Source of the DNA: Chloroflexota bacterium
GTDB lineage: Bacteria; Chloroflexota; Anaerolineae; Anaerolineales; UBA4823
NCBI GenBank assembly: GCA_012516075.1
Contig: JAAYXE010000152.1
Span: 1-34,819, forward strand
Reading direction: 5' to 3'
DNA: 34,819 nucleotides
Under the pieces are notes generated by a model, which saw only the letters and a list, made by a program, of their open reading frames with translations, ran no database searches and was not told the DNA's origin. Within the stretch, counting starts at the first letter, position 1, and the number at the start of each line of letters is the position of its first letter. The translations under genes and the position numbers were made by a program. Shown here piece by piece: positions 1 through 7,224 of the stretch.

Positions 1-24
1 GCATTAAATAATCCCCCCTCCTGC

Positions 25-53
25 TTGACATTCCATTAAAATTTTTATATAAT
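25..53 (+). promoter_or_regulatory. Consensus sigma70-type promoter of the LacI-family gene
   Basis: A perfect -35 box TTGACA (25-30) and a perfect -10 box TATAAT (48-53) are separated by exactly 17 nt. The surrounding 60 bases are very AT-rich against a GC-rich background. The start point would fall near 60, about 60 nt before the regulator's GTG start. This is the strongest promoter seen in the window. Confidence 0.88.
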
Positions 54-64
54 AATTTCGAGAG

Positions 65-93
65 TTGGGAGCGCTTCCAAAACTGCGCTCCCA
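65..93 (+). promoter_or_regulatory. CelR-like LacI-family operator with extra half-site
   Basis: Positions 65-80 read TTGGGAGCGCTTCCAA, a palindrome with one mismatched pair. Its core TGGGAGCGCTTCCA differs by one base from the 14-bp box TGGGAGCGCTCCCA known for the cellulose regulator CelR of Thermobifida. A further half-site GCGCTCCCA lies at 85-93, so TGGGAGCGC (66-74) and GCGCTCCCA (85-93) also form a spaced inverted repeat. The site sits just after the predicted transcription start, where bound repressor would block elongation. The likely binder is the LacI-family protein encoded next to it, which would give autoregulation. Confidence 0.8.
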
Positions 94-119
94 TTCACCC
101 CTTACCAGACGGAGTATGC

Positions 120-1151
120 GTGTTGGAACTCACGCTGGACGATATCGCCAGGCAGGCAGGTGTTTCCCGATCCACCGTCTCCCGGGTGGTCAACGGGCAC
201 CCCAATGTGCGCGAACATGTGCGCCAGCGGGTGCTCAAGGTCATCGAGAACACCGGCTACCACCCCAACGCTGCCGCCCGCACCCTCGCATCGCAGCGTT
301 CGTGGATGCTGGGGCTCGTCCTGCCCCGCAGCGTCAGCTCCTTCTTCGCAGATCCGTATTTCCCCCGCCTCACCCAGGGCATCGCCCAGGCCTGCAATCA
401 GAATAATTACACCTTAGCGCTTTTCCTCGTCGGCAGTAAAGAAGACGAGGAAAAAATTTTTCCCCGCGTCTCACGTAAGGGTCTGCTCGACGGCATCCTC
501 ATCCAGTCCGGTCAGACCGGCGACCAGCTGATCGACCGCCTGGTGGCCTCCAGCATCCCCCTGGTGATCCTCGGACGCCCGGTCCAGGAGTGCGACGCCA
601 GCTACATCGACGTGGACAACGTCACCGGTGCCTACAACGCGACCAGCCACCTGATCCGCCAGGGCCGCCAGCGCATCGCCACCATTACGGGCGCGCCGGG
701 CAGCACCGTCAGCATCGACCGCCTCGAGGGCTACCGCAAAGCCCTGTCGGAGCGCGGCAGGGATGTGGATGAATCGCTGATCGCCGCCGGAGACTTCACC
801 GAGGCCAGCGGCTACTACGCCATGCAGAAGCTCCTGGACGCCCGCCCCGATGCCGTCTTCGCTGCATCGGACATCATGGCCATTGGCGCCATGCGCGCAG
901 CCCGGGAAGCGGGGTTGAAGATCCCGGACGATATTGCTTTTGTGGGGTATGACGACCTCCCTATCGCCACGATGGTGGACATCCCGTTAACGACCATCCG
1001 CCAGCCCATCCAGCGCTTCGGCGTGATGGCGGTGGAAGTCTTAATGGACCTGGTTGAAAACGGCCTGACACCCCCCCGCCGGATGATCCTGGACACCGAG
1101 CTGGTGGTGCGGGCCTCCTGCGGTGCAAGCACCGCTGACCGGCTGGGTTAA
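120..1151 (+). CDS. LacI-family transcriptional regulator (CelR-like)
   Basis: This is a DNA-binding repressor of the LacI/GalR family, 343 aa, the usual family length. The helix-turn-helix is at residues about 4-25 (TLDDIARQAGVSRSTVSRVV), followed by the hinge helix around residues 45-60. The rest is a periplasmic-binding-protein-like sugar sensor ending in a typical 'TTIRQP...G..A...L' segment near residue 290. The start is GTG at 120, with a GGAG ribosome site at 111-114. A TTG follows directly and is a less likely start. The gene precedes a sugar ABC transporter and two GH94 phosphorylases, and a CelR-like box lies in its own leader. It therefore probably represses itself and perhaps the downstream genes, with a beta-glucoside such as cellobiose as inducer. 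The inducer is inferred. Confidence 0.92.
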   Translation: MLELTLDDIARQAGVSRSTVSRVVNGHPNVREHVRQRVLKVIENTGYHPNAAARTLASQRSWMLGLVLPRSVSSFFADPYFPRLTQGIAQACNQNNYTLALFLVGSKEDEEKIFPRVSRKGLLDGILIQSGQTGDQLIDRLVASSIPLVILGRPVQECDASYIDVDNVTGAYNATSHLIRQGRQRIATITGAPGSTVSIDRLEGYRKALSERGRDVDESLIAAGDFTEASGYYAMQKLLDARPDAVFAASDIMAIGAMRAAREAGLKIPDDIAFVGYDDLPIATMVDIPLTTIRQPIQRFGVMAVEVLMDLVENGLTPPRRMILDTELVVRASCGASTADRLG

Positions 1152-1167
1152 CGGCGCAGAGGTCAGC

Positions 1168-1268
1168 GCCCGGCAAAACCGGGCCTGCCTGAACCAACAC
1201 CCATCTGCGATAAACGCCGTTTTCTGTGCACAAAAAACCGCTTATCCACGGCCCAGAGGGGATGGGCC
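1168..1268 (+). promoter_or_regulatory. Structured leader upstream of the binding-protein gene: two hairpins and a palindrome
   Basis: The 207-nt gap between the regulator and the binding-protein gene holds two GC-rich hairpins. One is GCCCGG-CAAAA-CCGGGC at 1168-1184; the other is GGCCCA-GAGGGGA-TGGGCC at 1250-1268. Between them lies the 18-bp near-palindrome TTTTCTGTGCACAAAAAA (1220-1237), with one mismatched pair. Neither hairpin is followed by a T-run, so they are not typical intrinsic terminators. The palindrome could be an operator for a second regulator. No good -35/-10 pair was found in this gap. Confidence 0.45.
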
Positions 1269-1358
1269 AGGCAGTGAAGGAGGTGAAAAGTCCTGAGAAA
1301 ATCGTTCTAACCTTCCACCCAAATCGTTTTCGCAGCGACTATTCTTGAGGAGAATAAA

Positions 1359-3185
1359 ATGCGCAAGACCCTACTTACAATTTTCAGTCTGTTCATCGTG
1401 GCCAGCATGGTTCTCGCAGGCTGCGCCTCACCGACCCCTGAAACGATCATCCAGACTGTGGAAGTCCCAGGGGAAGAGGTGGTCGTGACGGTAGAAGTCC
1501 CGGTCACCCAGGAAGTGATCGTGGAGGCTACACCGCAGGCCCCGGCCGCAGGCGAAGTCTTCGAGCGCAGCGAGACCCTGTACACATCCGGTACACAGTG
1601 GGGCCCGCCCTCGAGCTGGAACCCCTTCAACACCGGCAACTACGCCACCGGAACCATTGGCCTGTGCTACGAGACACTCTTCATCTACGACCCGCTCACC
1701 AATGAGTACCAGCCCTGGCTGGCGGAAAGCGGCGAGTTCACCAGCGACACGGTATACGAACTCAAGCTGCGCGAGGGCATCACCTGGAGCGACGGCGAAC
1801 CCCTGACGGCTGAGGACGTCAAGTTCACCTTCGATATGGCCCAGGAAGCCCCCGTGAACATCAGCACCGTGTGGGACTGGCTGGACTCCGTTGAAGCCGT
1901 GGACGACTATAACCTGGTCTTCACCTTCAAGGAAGCGCTCTACCAGCAGTGGGGCAACACCCTCTACACCACCCCGATCGTACCGGCGCATGTATGGGGC
2001 GAGTTCACGGTGGAACAGATCACCTCGGGTGCCAACGAAAACCCGATCTGCTCCGGCCCGTACGTGTACGAATCGCACGATCAGAGCCGCATGGTCTGGG
2101 TGAAGCGTGACGGCTGGTGGGCGACCGACGCCCTCGGCCTGGACATCGCCCCGACCCGCATCGTCGACATCGTCAACGGCTCGAACAACGTGGCCATGGG
2201 CATGGTGCTGCAGGGCGGCCTGGACCTGAGCAACAACTTCCTCCCGGGCGTCGCCACCCTGGTGCGCGGCGGATACGGCATCCAGACCTACTATCCGGAG
2301 CCGCCGTACATGCTCTCGGCCAACACCGCCTGGCTGCTCATGAACCTGACCAAGCCGCCAATGGATGACCCCGCCTTCCGCCGGGCGATGGCCTTCGCCA
2401 TCGACGTAGACCAGATCGTCAACGTGGTCTACGGCAATATCGTCCAGAAATCCAACCCCACCGGTCTGCTGCCCATCTGGGACCAGTACGTAGACCAGGA
2501 TGTGGTGGACGAGCTGGGCTTCACCTACGATCCGGACCAGGCGCGCGCCATCCTGGCTGAGGCCGGCTATGCGGACAGCGACGGCGACGGTTTCGTCGAA
2601 GCGCCGGATGGCTCCAAGATCGAGCTGAAGGTGATGGTCCCCTTCGGCTGGACGGACTGGATGGAGTCGATTAACGTGATCTCCGCCAGCGCCCAGGCTG
2701 TGGGCATTAACCTGGTGACCGACTTCCCCGACTACCCGCAGTACGTCGAACAGCGCAACGCCGGCACCTTCGACATGATGATCGCCAACGATGCGCAGAT
2801 GAGCAACACCCCCTGGACCTACTACAACTGGATGTTCCAGAACCCGATCGAAGATATCGCCACCCTGCAGAACGGCAACTACGGCCGCTATGACAACCAG
2901 GAAGCCTTCGATCTGGTGGACGCCCTCGACCGGGTCCCGGTGGAGGACATCGACGGCATGCGCGAGATCATGTCGCAGCTCCAGCGCATCCACCTGACCG
3001 ATATGCCGCTCATCCCGCTGTGGTATAACGGTCTGTGGTCGCAGGTCAGCACCGCCGCCTGGACGAACTGGCCATCTGCGGCAGAAGATGCCAACCACTA
3101 TCTGCCTGCCATGTGGCGCGGCTACCTGAACATGACCGGCATCCTTATGCTCGCCGAGCTGGAGCCGGTGCCGCCCGCAGAATAA
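1359..3185 (+). CDS. ABC transporter substrate-binding lipoprotein, family 5 (oligosaccharide/peptide type)
   Basis: This is an extracellular solute receptor of the SBP_bac_5 (OppA/DppA) family, 608 aa. Residues 1-21 form a lipoprotein signal peptide ending in lipobox L-A-G-C, so Cys22 should carry the lipid anchor. A linker rich in Val, Glu and Thr (about 30-65) tethers the receptor; such linkers are common in Chloroflexota lipoproteins. The binding domain fills about residues 75-590. Family hallmarks include 'LREGITWSDGEPLTAEDVKFTFD' near 145 and 'AMAFAIDVDQIV' near 345. The start ATG follows a GAGGAG site at 1347-1352. Two permeases, two ATPases and GH94 phosphorylases come next, so the ligand is more likely a beta-gluco-oligosaccharide than a peptide. 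Opp-type sugar transporters of this kind are known in Thermotoga. The ligand is inferred. Confidence 0.92.
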   Translation: MRKTLLTIFSLFIVASMVLAGCASPTPETIIQTVEVPGEEVVVTVEVPVTQEVIVEATPQAPAAGEVFERSETLYTSGTQWGPPSSWNPFNTGNYATGTIGLCYETLFIYDPLTNEYQPWLAESGEFTSDTVYELKLREGITWSDGEPLTAEDVKFTFDMAQEAPVNISTVWDWLDSVEAVDDYNLVFTFKEALYQQWGNTLYTTPIVPAHVWGEFTVEQITSGANENPICSGPYVYESHDQSRMVWVKRDGWWATDALGLDIAPTRIVDIVNGSNNVAMGMVLQGGLDLSNNFLPGVATLVRGGYGIQTYYPEPPYMLSANTAWLLMNLTKPPMDDPAFRRAMAFAIDVDQIVNVVYGNIVQKSNPTGLLPIWDQYVDQDVVDELGFTYDPDQARAILAEAGYADSDGDGFVEAPDGSKIELKVMVPFGWTDWMESINVISASAQAVGINLVTDFPDYPQYVEQRNAGTFDMMIANDAQMSNTPWTYYNWMFQNPIEDIATLQNGNYGRYDNQEAFDLVDALDRVPVEDIDGMREIMSQLQRIHLTDMPLIPLWYNGLWSQVSTAAWTNWPSAAEDANHYLPAMWRGYLNMTGILMLAELEPVPPAE

Positions 3186-3195
3186 ACTCAACACA

Positions 3196-3233
3196 GACCG
3201 CCGCCTCTCCCCGGTCTGGGAGGGGCGGCGGTC
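3196..3233 (+). terminator. Strong hairpin between binding-protein and permease genes
   Basis: The arm GACCGCCGCC (3196-3205) pairs perfectly with GGCGGCGGTC (3224-3233). The stem continues inward with TCTCCC/GGGAGG (one T-G pair), giving about 16 bp around a 6-nt loop. Only a short pyrimidine tract (TTCTCC) follows. Hairpins at this spot in transporter operons often cause partial termination or protect the upstream mRNA, which keeps the binding protein more abundant than the membrane parts. That role is inferred here. Confidence 0.7.
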
Positions 3234-3289
3234 CTTCTCCCTGGAAGTCACTCGTGCGCTGATCACAGCAGGACCCTCGAGGAGGTATC

Positions 3290-4282
3290 GTGAGGAGTTA
3301 TTTCGGCAGGAAGCTTGTTATCTACGCGCTCACGTTTTTCCTGGCCGTCACCATCGACTGGATGATCCCGCGCTTCATGCCCGGCAATCCGGTGCAGGTG
3401 ATGCTGGCCCGCTACGGGCTGCGCGCCGACGCCGCCCAGGCCATGCTGTCTTACTACACCCAGGCCTTTGGTCTGGATCTGCCCGTCTGGCAGCAGTACC
3501 TCAATTTCTGGAAGGCGCTCTTTCACGGCGACCTGGGCATCAGCATGTACCTCTTCCCCACCCCGGTGATCGACGTGATCAAGAACGCCGTCCCGTACGA
3601 TATCCTGCTGCTGCTGCCGGCCATCCTGCTGAGCTGGTTCGCCGGCAACCGCTTTGGTGCTTTCGCCGCCCGCTCTAAAATCCTGGATAACTCTGTCCTG
3701 CCGGTGGGCTACCTGCTGACGGCAACCCCCTATATGTGGCTGGCTCTCCTGCTGGGCTGGGCGCTGGGGATCGTCCTGGGGATCTTCCCCATCGCCGGCG
3801 CTTACGATTTTTCGCTGCGCCCGGCCTTCACCTGGCGCTTCATCTCCAGTGTGCTCTCGCACTGGTTCCTGCCGTTCGCCTCGCTCTTTCTGGTGCAGTT
3901 TGGGTGCTGGGCGATCGGTATGCGCAACATGATCATTTACGAACTTGAAGCCGACTATTCGCACTACCTGGAAGCCCTGGGCGCACCGCACAGACTGATC
4001 CGCCGCTACGCCTTCAACAACGCCATCCTCCCCCAGGTCACCGGGTTGGCGCTGCAGCTGGGTGTGATCGTGGCCGGGGCGCTGGCCACCGAGATCGTGT
4101 TCTCTTACCCCGGCATCGGATACCTGATCCTGCAGGCCATCCAGAACCAGGATTACTTCCTGCTCCAGGGGTGCTTCCTCTTCATTATTATCGGTGTGCT
4201 GATCGCCAATTTCCTGATCGATGTCGCCTATGTTCTGGTAGATCCGCGTACCCGGATGGGCATGCAGGGTGAAACAGCATGA
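3290..4282 (+). CDS. ABC transporter permease, OppB/DppB type
   Basis: This is an integral membrane subunit of the importer, 330 aa, with about six transmembrane segments: residues 8-28, then a cluster from 100 to 200, then 245-320. A large external loop lies between the first and second segments, as in OppB. The cytoplasmic coupling (EAA) loop is visible around 215-243 (EADYSHYLEALGAPHRLIRR). The motif 'FSYPGIGYLILQAI' after it is typical of the family. The start is GTG at 3290, with GAGGAGG at 3279-3285. Its end overlaps the next permease gene by four bases (ATGA at 4279-4282), so the two are translationally coupled. Confidence 0.92.
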   Translation: MRSYFGRKLVIYALTFFLAVTIDWMIPRFMPGNPVQVMLARYGLRADAAQAMLSYYTQAFGLDLPVWQQYLNFWKALFHGDLGISMYLFPTPVIDVIKNAVPYDILLLLPAILLSWFAGNRFGAFAARSKILDNSVLPVGYLLTATPYMWLALLLGWALGIVLGIFPIAGAYDFSLRPAFTWRFISSVLSHWFLPFASLFLVQFGCWAIGMRNMIIYELEADYSHYLEALGAPHRLIRRYAFNNAILPQVTGLALQLGVIVAGALATEIVFSYPGIGYLILQAIQNQDYFLLQGCFLFIIIGVLIANFLIDVAYVLVDPRTRMGMQGETA

Positions 4283-5130
4283 TTACCAGCAAAAACGAAT
4301 TCCTATACTTTACCCTGAGGAACACGAAGCTCAAGGTGGGCCTGGTTGTGATCGTGTTTTTCCTGCTGCTCACCTTTATCGGCCCGCTGTTAACCGATTA
4401 CGCCCCCATGGCCTACGTCGGCCCGGGCGCCCACCCGCCGTCTGCAGAGCACTGGTTCGGCACCACCACCTTCGGCCAGGATGTGTATACCCAGTTCGTG
4501 TACGGCCTGAAAGCGACCTTCCAGGTAGGGCTGATCGGCGGCGGGCTGGGCACACTGCTGGGGTTGCTGATCGGTTTCACCGCCGGCTTCCGCGGCGGCA
4601 TTATCGACGAGTTCCTCAATGTAGTCACCAACATCGTGCTCGTACTGCCCACCCTGGCCGTGCTGCTGATCATCGCCGCCTATCTGCAGGTGCGCGGGGT
4701 GATGACCGAGAGCATCTTTATCGGCCTTACCTCCTGGCCCTGGGCGGCGCGTGCCATCCGCGCCCAGACATTCTCGCTGCGCACGCGCGACTTCGTCGAC
4801 CTGGCCCGCCTGAACGGGATGAGGCCGCTGAAAATCATCTTCACCGAGATCGCCCCCAACATGATGTCGTACCTGTTCATGACCTTCATCCTGCAGTTCG
4901 GCGGAGCGATCCTGAACGCCGCCACGCTGGATTTCATCGGCCTGGGACCGACCACCGGCATCTCGCTGGGGCTGATGATGAACAACGCTGTGCTGTGGAG
5001 CGCCCTGCACCTGGGGATGTGGTGGTGGTTTGTTCCCCCGGGCGTTGCCATCATGATGATCGTCGGCGCGCTTTATATTATGAACGTCGGTCTGGACGAG
5101 GTCTTCAACCCCAAACTCAGGGAGATTTGA
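4279..5130 (+). CDS. ABC transporter permease, OppC/DppC type
   Basis: This is the second membrane subunit, 283 aa. It has an N-terminal transmembrane segment at about 18-38 and a short OppC-type N-terminal region ending in 'HWFGTTTFGQDVYTQFVYGLK', a hallmark of DppC/OppC proteins. Five more segments follow. The EAA coupling loop is near 168-195 (TRDFVDLARLNGMRPLKIIF). The stretch 'NAATLDFIGLGPTTGISLGLMMN' is the usual family C-terminal motif. Its start overlaps the stop of the OppB-type gene, and the gap to the next ATPase gene is four bases. It should form the transmembrane pore with the preceding permease. Confidence 0.92.
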   Translation: MITSKNEFLYFTLRNTKLKVGLVVIVFFLLLTFIGPLLTDYAPMAYVGPGAHPPSAEHWFGTTTFGQDVYTQFVYGLKATFQVGLIGGGLGTLLGLLIGFTAGFRGGIIDEFLNVVTNIVLVLPTLAVLLIIAAYLQVRGVMTESIFIGLTSWPWAARAIRAQTFSLRTRDFVDLARLNGMRPLKIIFTEIAPNMMSYLFMTFILQFGGAILNAATLDFIGLGPTTGISLGLMMNNAVLWSALHLGMWWWFVPPGVAIMMIVGALYIMNVGLDEVFNPKLREI

Positions 5131-5134
5131 GACG

Positions 5135-6097
5135 ATGAGCTTATCCGTAGAAAACCTGAGAATTTACTACCAGACCCTGCACGGGGACGTCCAGGCCCTG
5201 GACGGCGTCTCGTTTTCCATTGGCGACGGCGAGATCATGGGACTGGCCGGCGAGTCGGGCTGTGGCAAGACCACCCTGGGCTACAGCCTGATCCACCTGG
5301 CCCCGCCCAAGCGCTTCGTGGAAGGCTGCGTCATGCTTGACGGGGAAGAGCTGCCCATCTGGGACAACGAGCGCATGGTGGACTTCCGCTATAAAAAGGT
5401 GTCGATCATCCCCCAGTACGCCATGAACGCCCTCAACCCGACGCGCAAGATCGGGAAGATGACCCGCGAGCTGCTCGAATCGCGCCGGCTGCGCTACAAA
5501 GATTACCTGCCCGAGCTCAAACGCAGGCTGGACCTGGTGCAGCTCTCGCAGGACGTGCTCGACATGTACCCCATCGAACTCTCGGGCGGCATGAAGCAGC
5601 GCATGGTGATGGTGCTCTCCACCCTGCTGAACCCCTCGCTGCTGATCGCCGACGAGATCACCTCGGCGCTCGACGTCTCCACCCAGAAAGCTGTGGCCGA
5701 GATGCTGGTGGAGTTCCGCGACCGCGAGTTCGTGAAAAGCATGATCGTGGTCACCCACGACATCTCCATCCTGTACCAGATCGCCGACAGCATCCTGGTG
5801 ATGTATGCCGGCAAGCTGGCCGAGAAAGCGCCCACCGAGACGATCATCCACTCTCCCCGCCACCCGTACACGCAGCTGCTGATCTCCTCGCTGCCCGAGG
5901 TGGGTGTGAAATACTCCGAGAAAAAGCTCACCGGCATCCCCGGCAGTCCGCCCATGCTGCTCAACCCGCCCACCGGCTGCCGCTTCCGGGACCGCTGCCC
6001 GTTTGCCTTCGCCAAATGTGTGGAAGAGCCCCCCTTTGTAGAGGTAGAGAAAGACCACTATGTCGCCTGCTGGAAGGAGATGCCCGTCCATGATTAA
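5135..6097 (+). CDS. ABC transporter ATP-binding protein, OppD/DppD type
   Basis: This is one of two nucleotide-binding subunits that drive import, 320 aa. Walker A is GESGCGKTT at residues 39-47. The ABC signature LSGGM is at 149-153, and Walker B 'LLIADEITSALD' is around 168-179. The C-terminal oligopeptide-transporter extension carries the Cys pattern CRFRDRCPFAFAKC near residue 285; in this family such cysteines can hold an iron-sulfur cluster. The residue after the catalytic Glu is Ile, where Pro (ADEP) is usual; the partner ATPase shares this, so it may mark this sugar-transporter subgroup. The gene lies four bases after the OppC-type permease. Confidence 0.92.
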   Translation: MSLSVENLRIYYQTLHGDVQALDGVSFSIGDGEIMGLAGESGCGKTTLGYSLIHLAPPKRFVEGCVMLDGEELPIWDNERMVDFRYKKVSIIPQYAMNALNPTRKIGKMTRELLESRRLRYKDYLPELKRRLDLVQLSQDVLDMYPIELSGGMKQRMVMVLSTLLNPSLLIADEITSALDVSTQKAVAEMLVEFRDREFVKSMIVVTHDISILYQIADSILVMYAGKLAEKAPTETIIHSPRHPYTQLLISSLPEVGVKYSEKKLTGIPGSPPMLLNPPTGCRFRDRCPFAFAKCVEEPPFVEVEKDHYVACWKEMPVHD

Positions 6098-7079
6098 AGT
6101 TGAGAACCTGACCAAGATCTACAGGACCGGCACCTTTGGCGGGAAAGAGCTGCACGCCGTCAGCGATGTGAGCTTCGAAGTGCAGCCCGGTGAAGTGGTT
6201 TCATTAATTGGTGAAAGCGGCAGCGGCAAAAGCACCATCGGCAAGATGATCCTGCGCCTGATTTCGATCACCTCGGGCAGGATCACCTTCAACGGTGAAG
6301 ACATCTCGAAGCTCAAGGGGCGCGAGCTGAAAGAATACTACCGCAAGGTGCAGGGCGTCTTTCAGGACCCGTTCAGCTCCTACAACCCCATCTTCAAAGC
6401 CGACCGCATTTTCGAGATGGTGCGCCAGGAGTTTTATCCGCACATCAGCAGCCGCGAGTGGAAAGACCGGGTGGTGAAGGCCCTTGAAGACGTGGGCCTG
6501 AACGCCAACCACTGCCTGAACAAGTACCCGCACCAGCTCAGCGGCGGTCAGCTGCAGCGCTTCCTCATCGCCCGGGCGCTGCTGCTGGACATTCAGTTCC
6601 TGGTGGCGGATGAAATCATCAGTATGCTCGATGCATCCACCCGCATCGACGTGCTCAACCTGCTGGCCGAGCTGAAACAGCGCGGGTTGTCGATCCTGTT
6701 CATCACCCACGACCTGTCCCTGGCCAATTACATCAGCGAGAAAGCCATTATCCTGTACCGCGGCTGCATCACAGAGATGGGGGCCACCGAGAAAATCTTC
6801 ACTGACCCACTGCACCCCTACACGCGCATGCTGATCGCCTCCGTGCCGCGCCTGGATAAGAAATGGGAGCACGTGGAAATGGAGCTTGACCGGCGCGCCG
6901 GAGAGGTCAACGGGGGCTGCGTGTTCTACGACCGCTGCCCTGTGGCAGACAAAGGATGTGCACAGTTCCGGCCGCCCATGGTCGAGGTGGAAGAGGGCCA
7001 CTATGTGGCCTGCTACCGTGTTATGGATGAAATGGATCCTGTGAATAAGGCCCTGGAGCACAGCCTGAGCAAACAGTAA
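6090..7079 (+). CDS. ABC transporter ATP-binding protein, OppF/DppF type
   Basis: This is the second ATPase subunit, 329 aa from the chosen start. An upstream in-frame ATG at 6060 would add ten residues. ATG 6090 is preferred because MIKVENLTKIY is the normal family N-terminus and a GGAAGGAG site lies at 6072-6079. It overlaps the previous gene by eight bases. Walker A is GESGSGKST (41-49). The signature LSGGQLQR is near 150, and Walker B 'LVADEIISMLDAST' near 172 again has Ile in place of the usual Pro. The C-terminal Cys motif 'CVFYDRCPVADKGC' is present. It should pair with the OppD-type subunit as a heterodimeric motor. Confidence 0.92.
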   Translation: MIKVENLTKIYRTGTFGGKELHAVSDVSFEVQPGEVVSLIGESGSGKSTIGKMILRLISITSGRITFNGEDISKLKGRELKEYYRKVQGVFQDPFSSYNPIFKADRIFEMVRQEFYPHISSREWKDRVVKALEDVGLNANHCLNKYPHQLSGGQLQRFLIARALLLDIQFLVADEIISMLDASTRIDVLNLLAELKQRGLSILFITHDLSLANYISEKAIILYRGCITEMGATEKIFTDPLHPYTRMLIASVPRLDKKWEHVEMELDRRAGEVNGGCVFYDRCPVADKGCAQFRPPMVEVEEGHYVACYRVMDEMDPVNKALEHSLSKQ

Positions 7080-7115
7080 ATTTCAAAAAAAGAACAAACA
7101 CCTGCCTGGAGCCCC

Positions 7116-7134
7116 GCTGGCGAATTACGCCGGC
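7116..7134 (+). other. Small hairpin before the first GH94 gene
   Basis: GCTGGCG (7116-7122) and CGCCGGC (7128-7134) pair with one T-G wobble around the loop AATTA. This is in the 145-nt gap between the transporter and the first GH94 gene. No T-run follows and no CelR-like box is present in the gap. Most likely the GH94 genes are read from the same transcript as the transporter. Confidence 0.4.
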
Positions 7135-7224
7135 CGGGAAGGCTGCCCTGCGTCTGGCGGCCCCCTTCTGGCAGAACAGAACTGCAGGTAGAATTAGTCG
7201 ATCCACGACTCATCAGGAGGAACA

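Noticed and set aside
1428..3266. 612-codon minus-strand open frame opposite the binding-protein gene
   Set aside because: Same shadow effect; the plus-strand frame has a signal peptide and family motifs.
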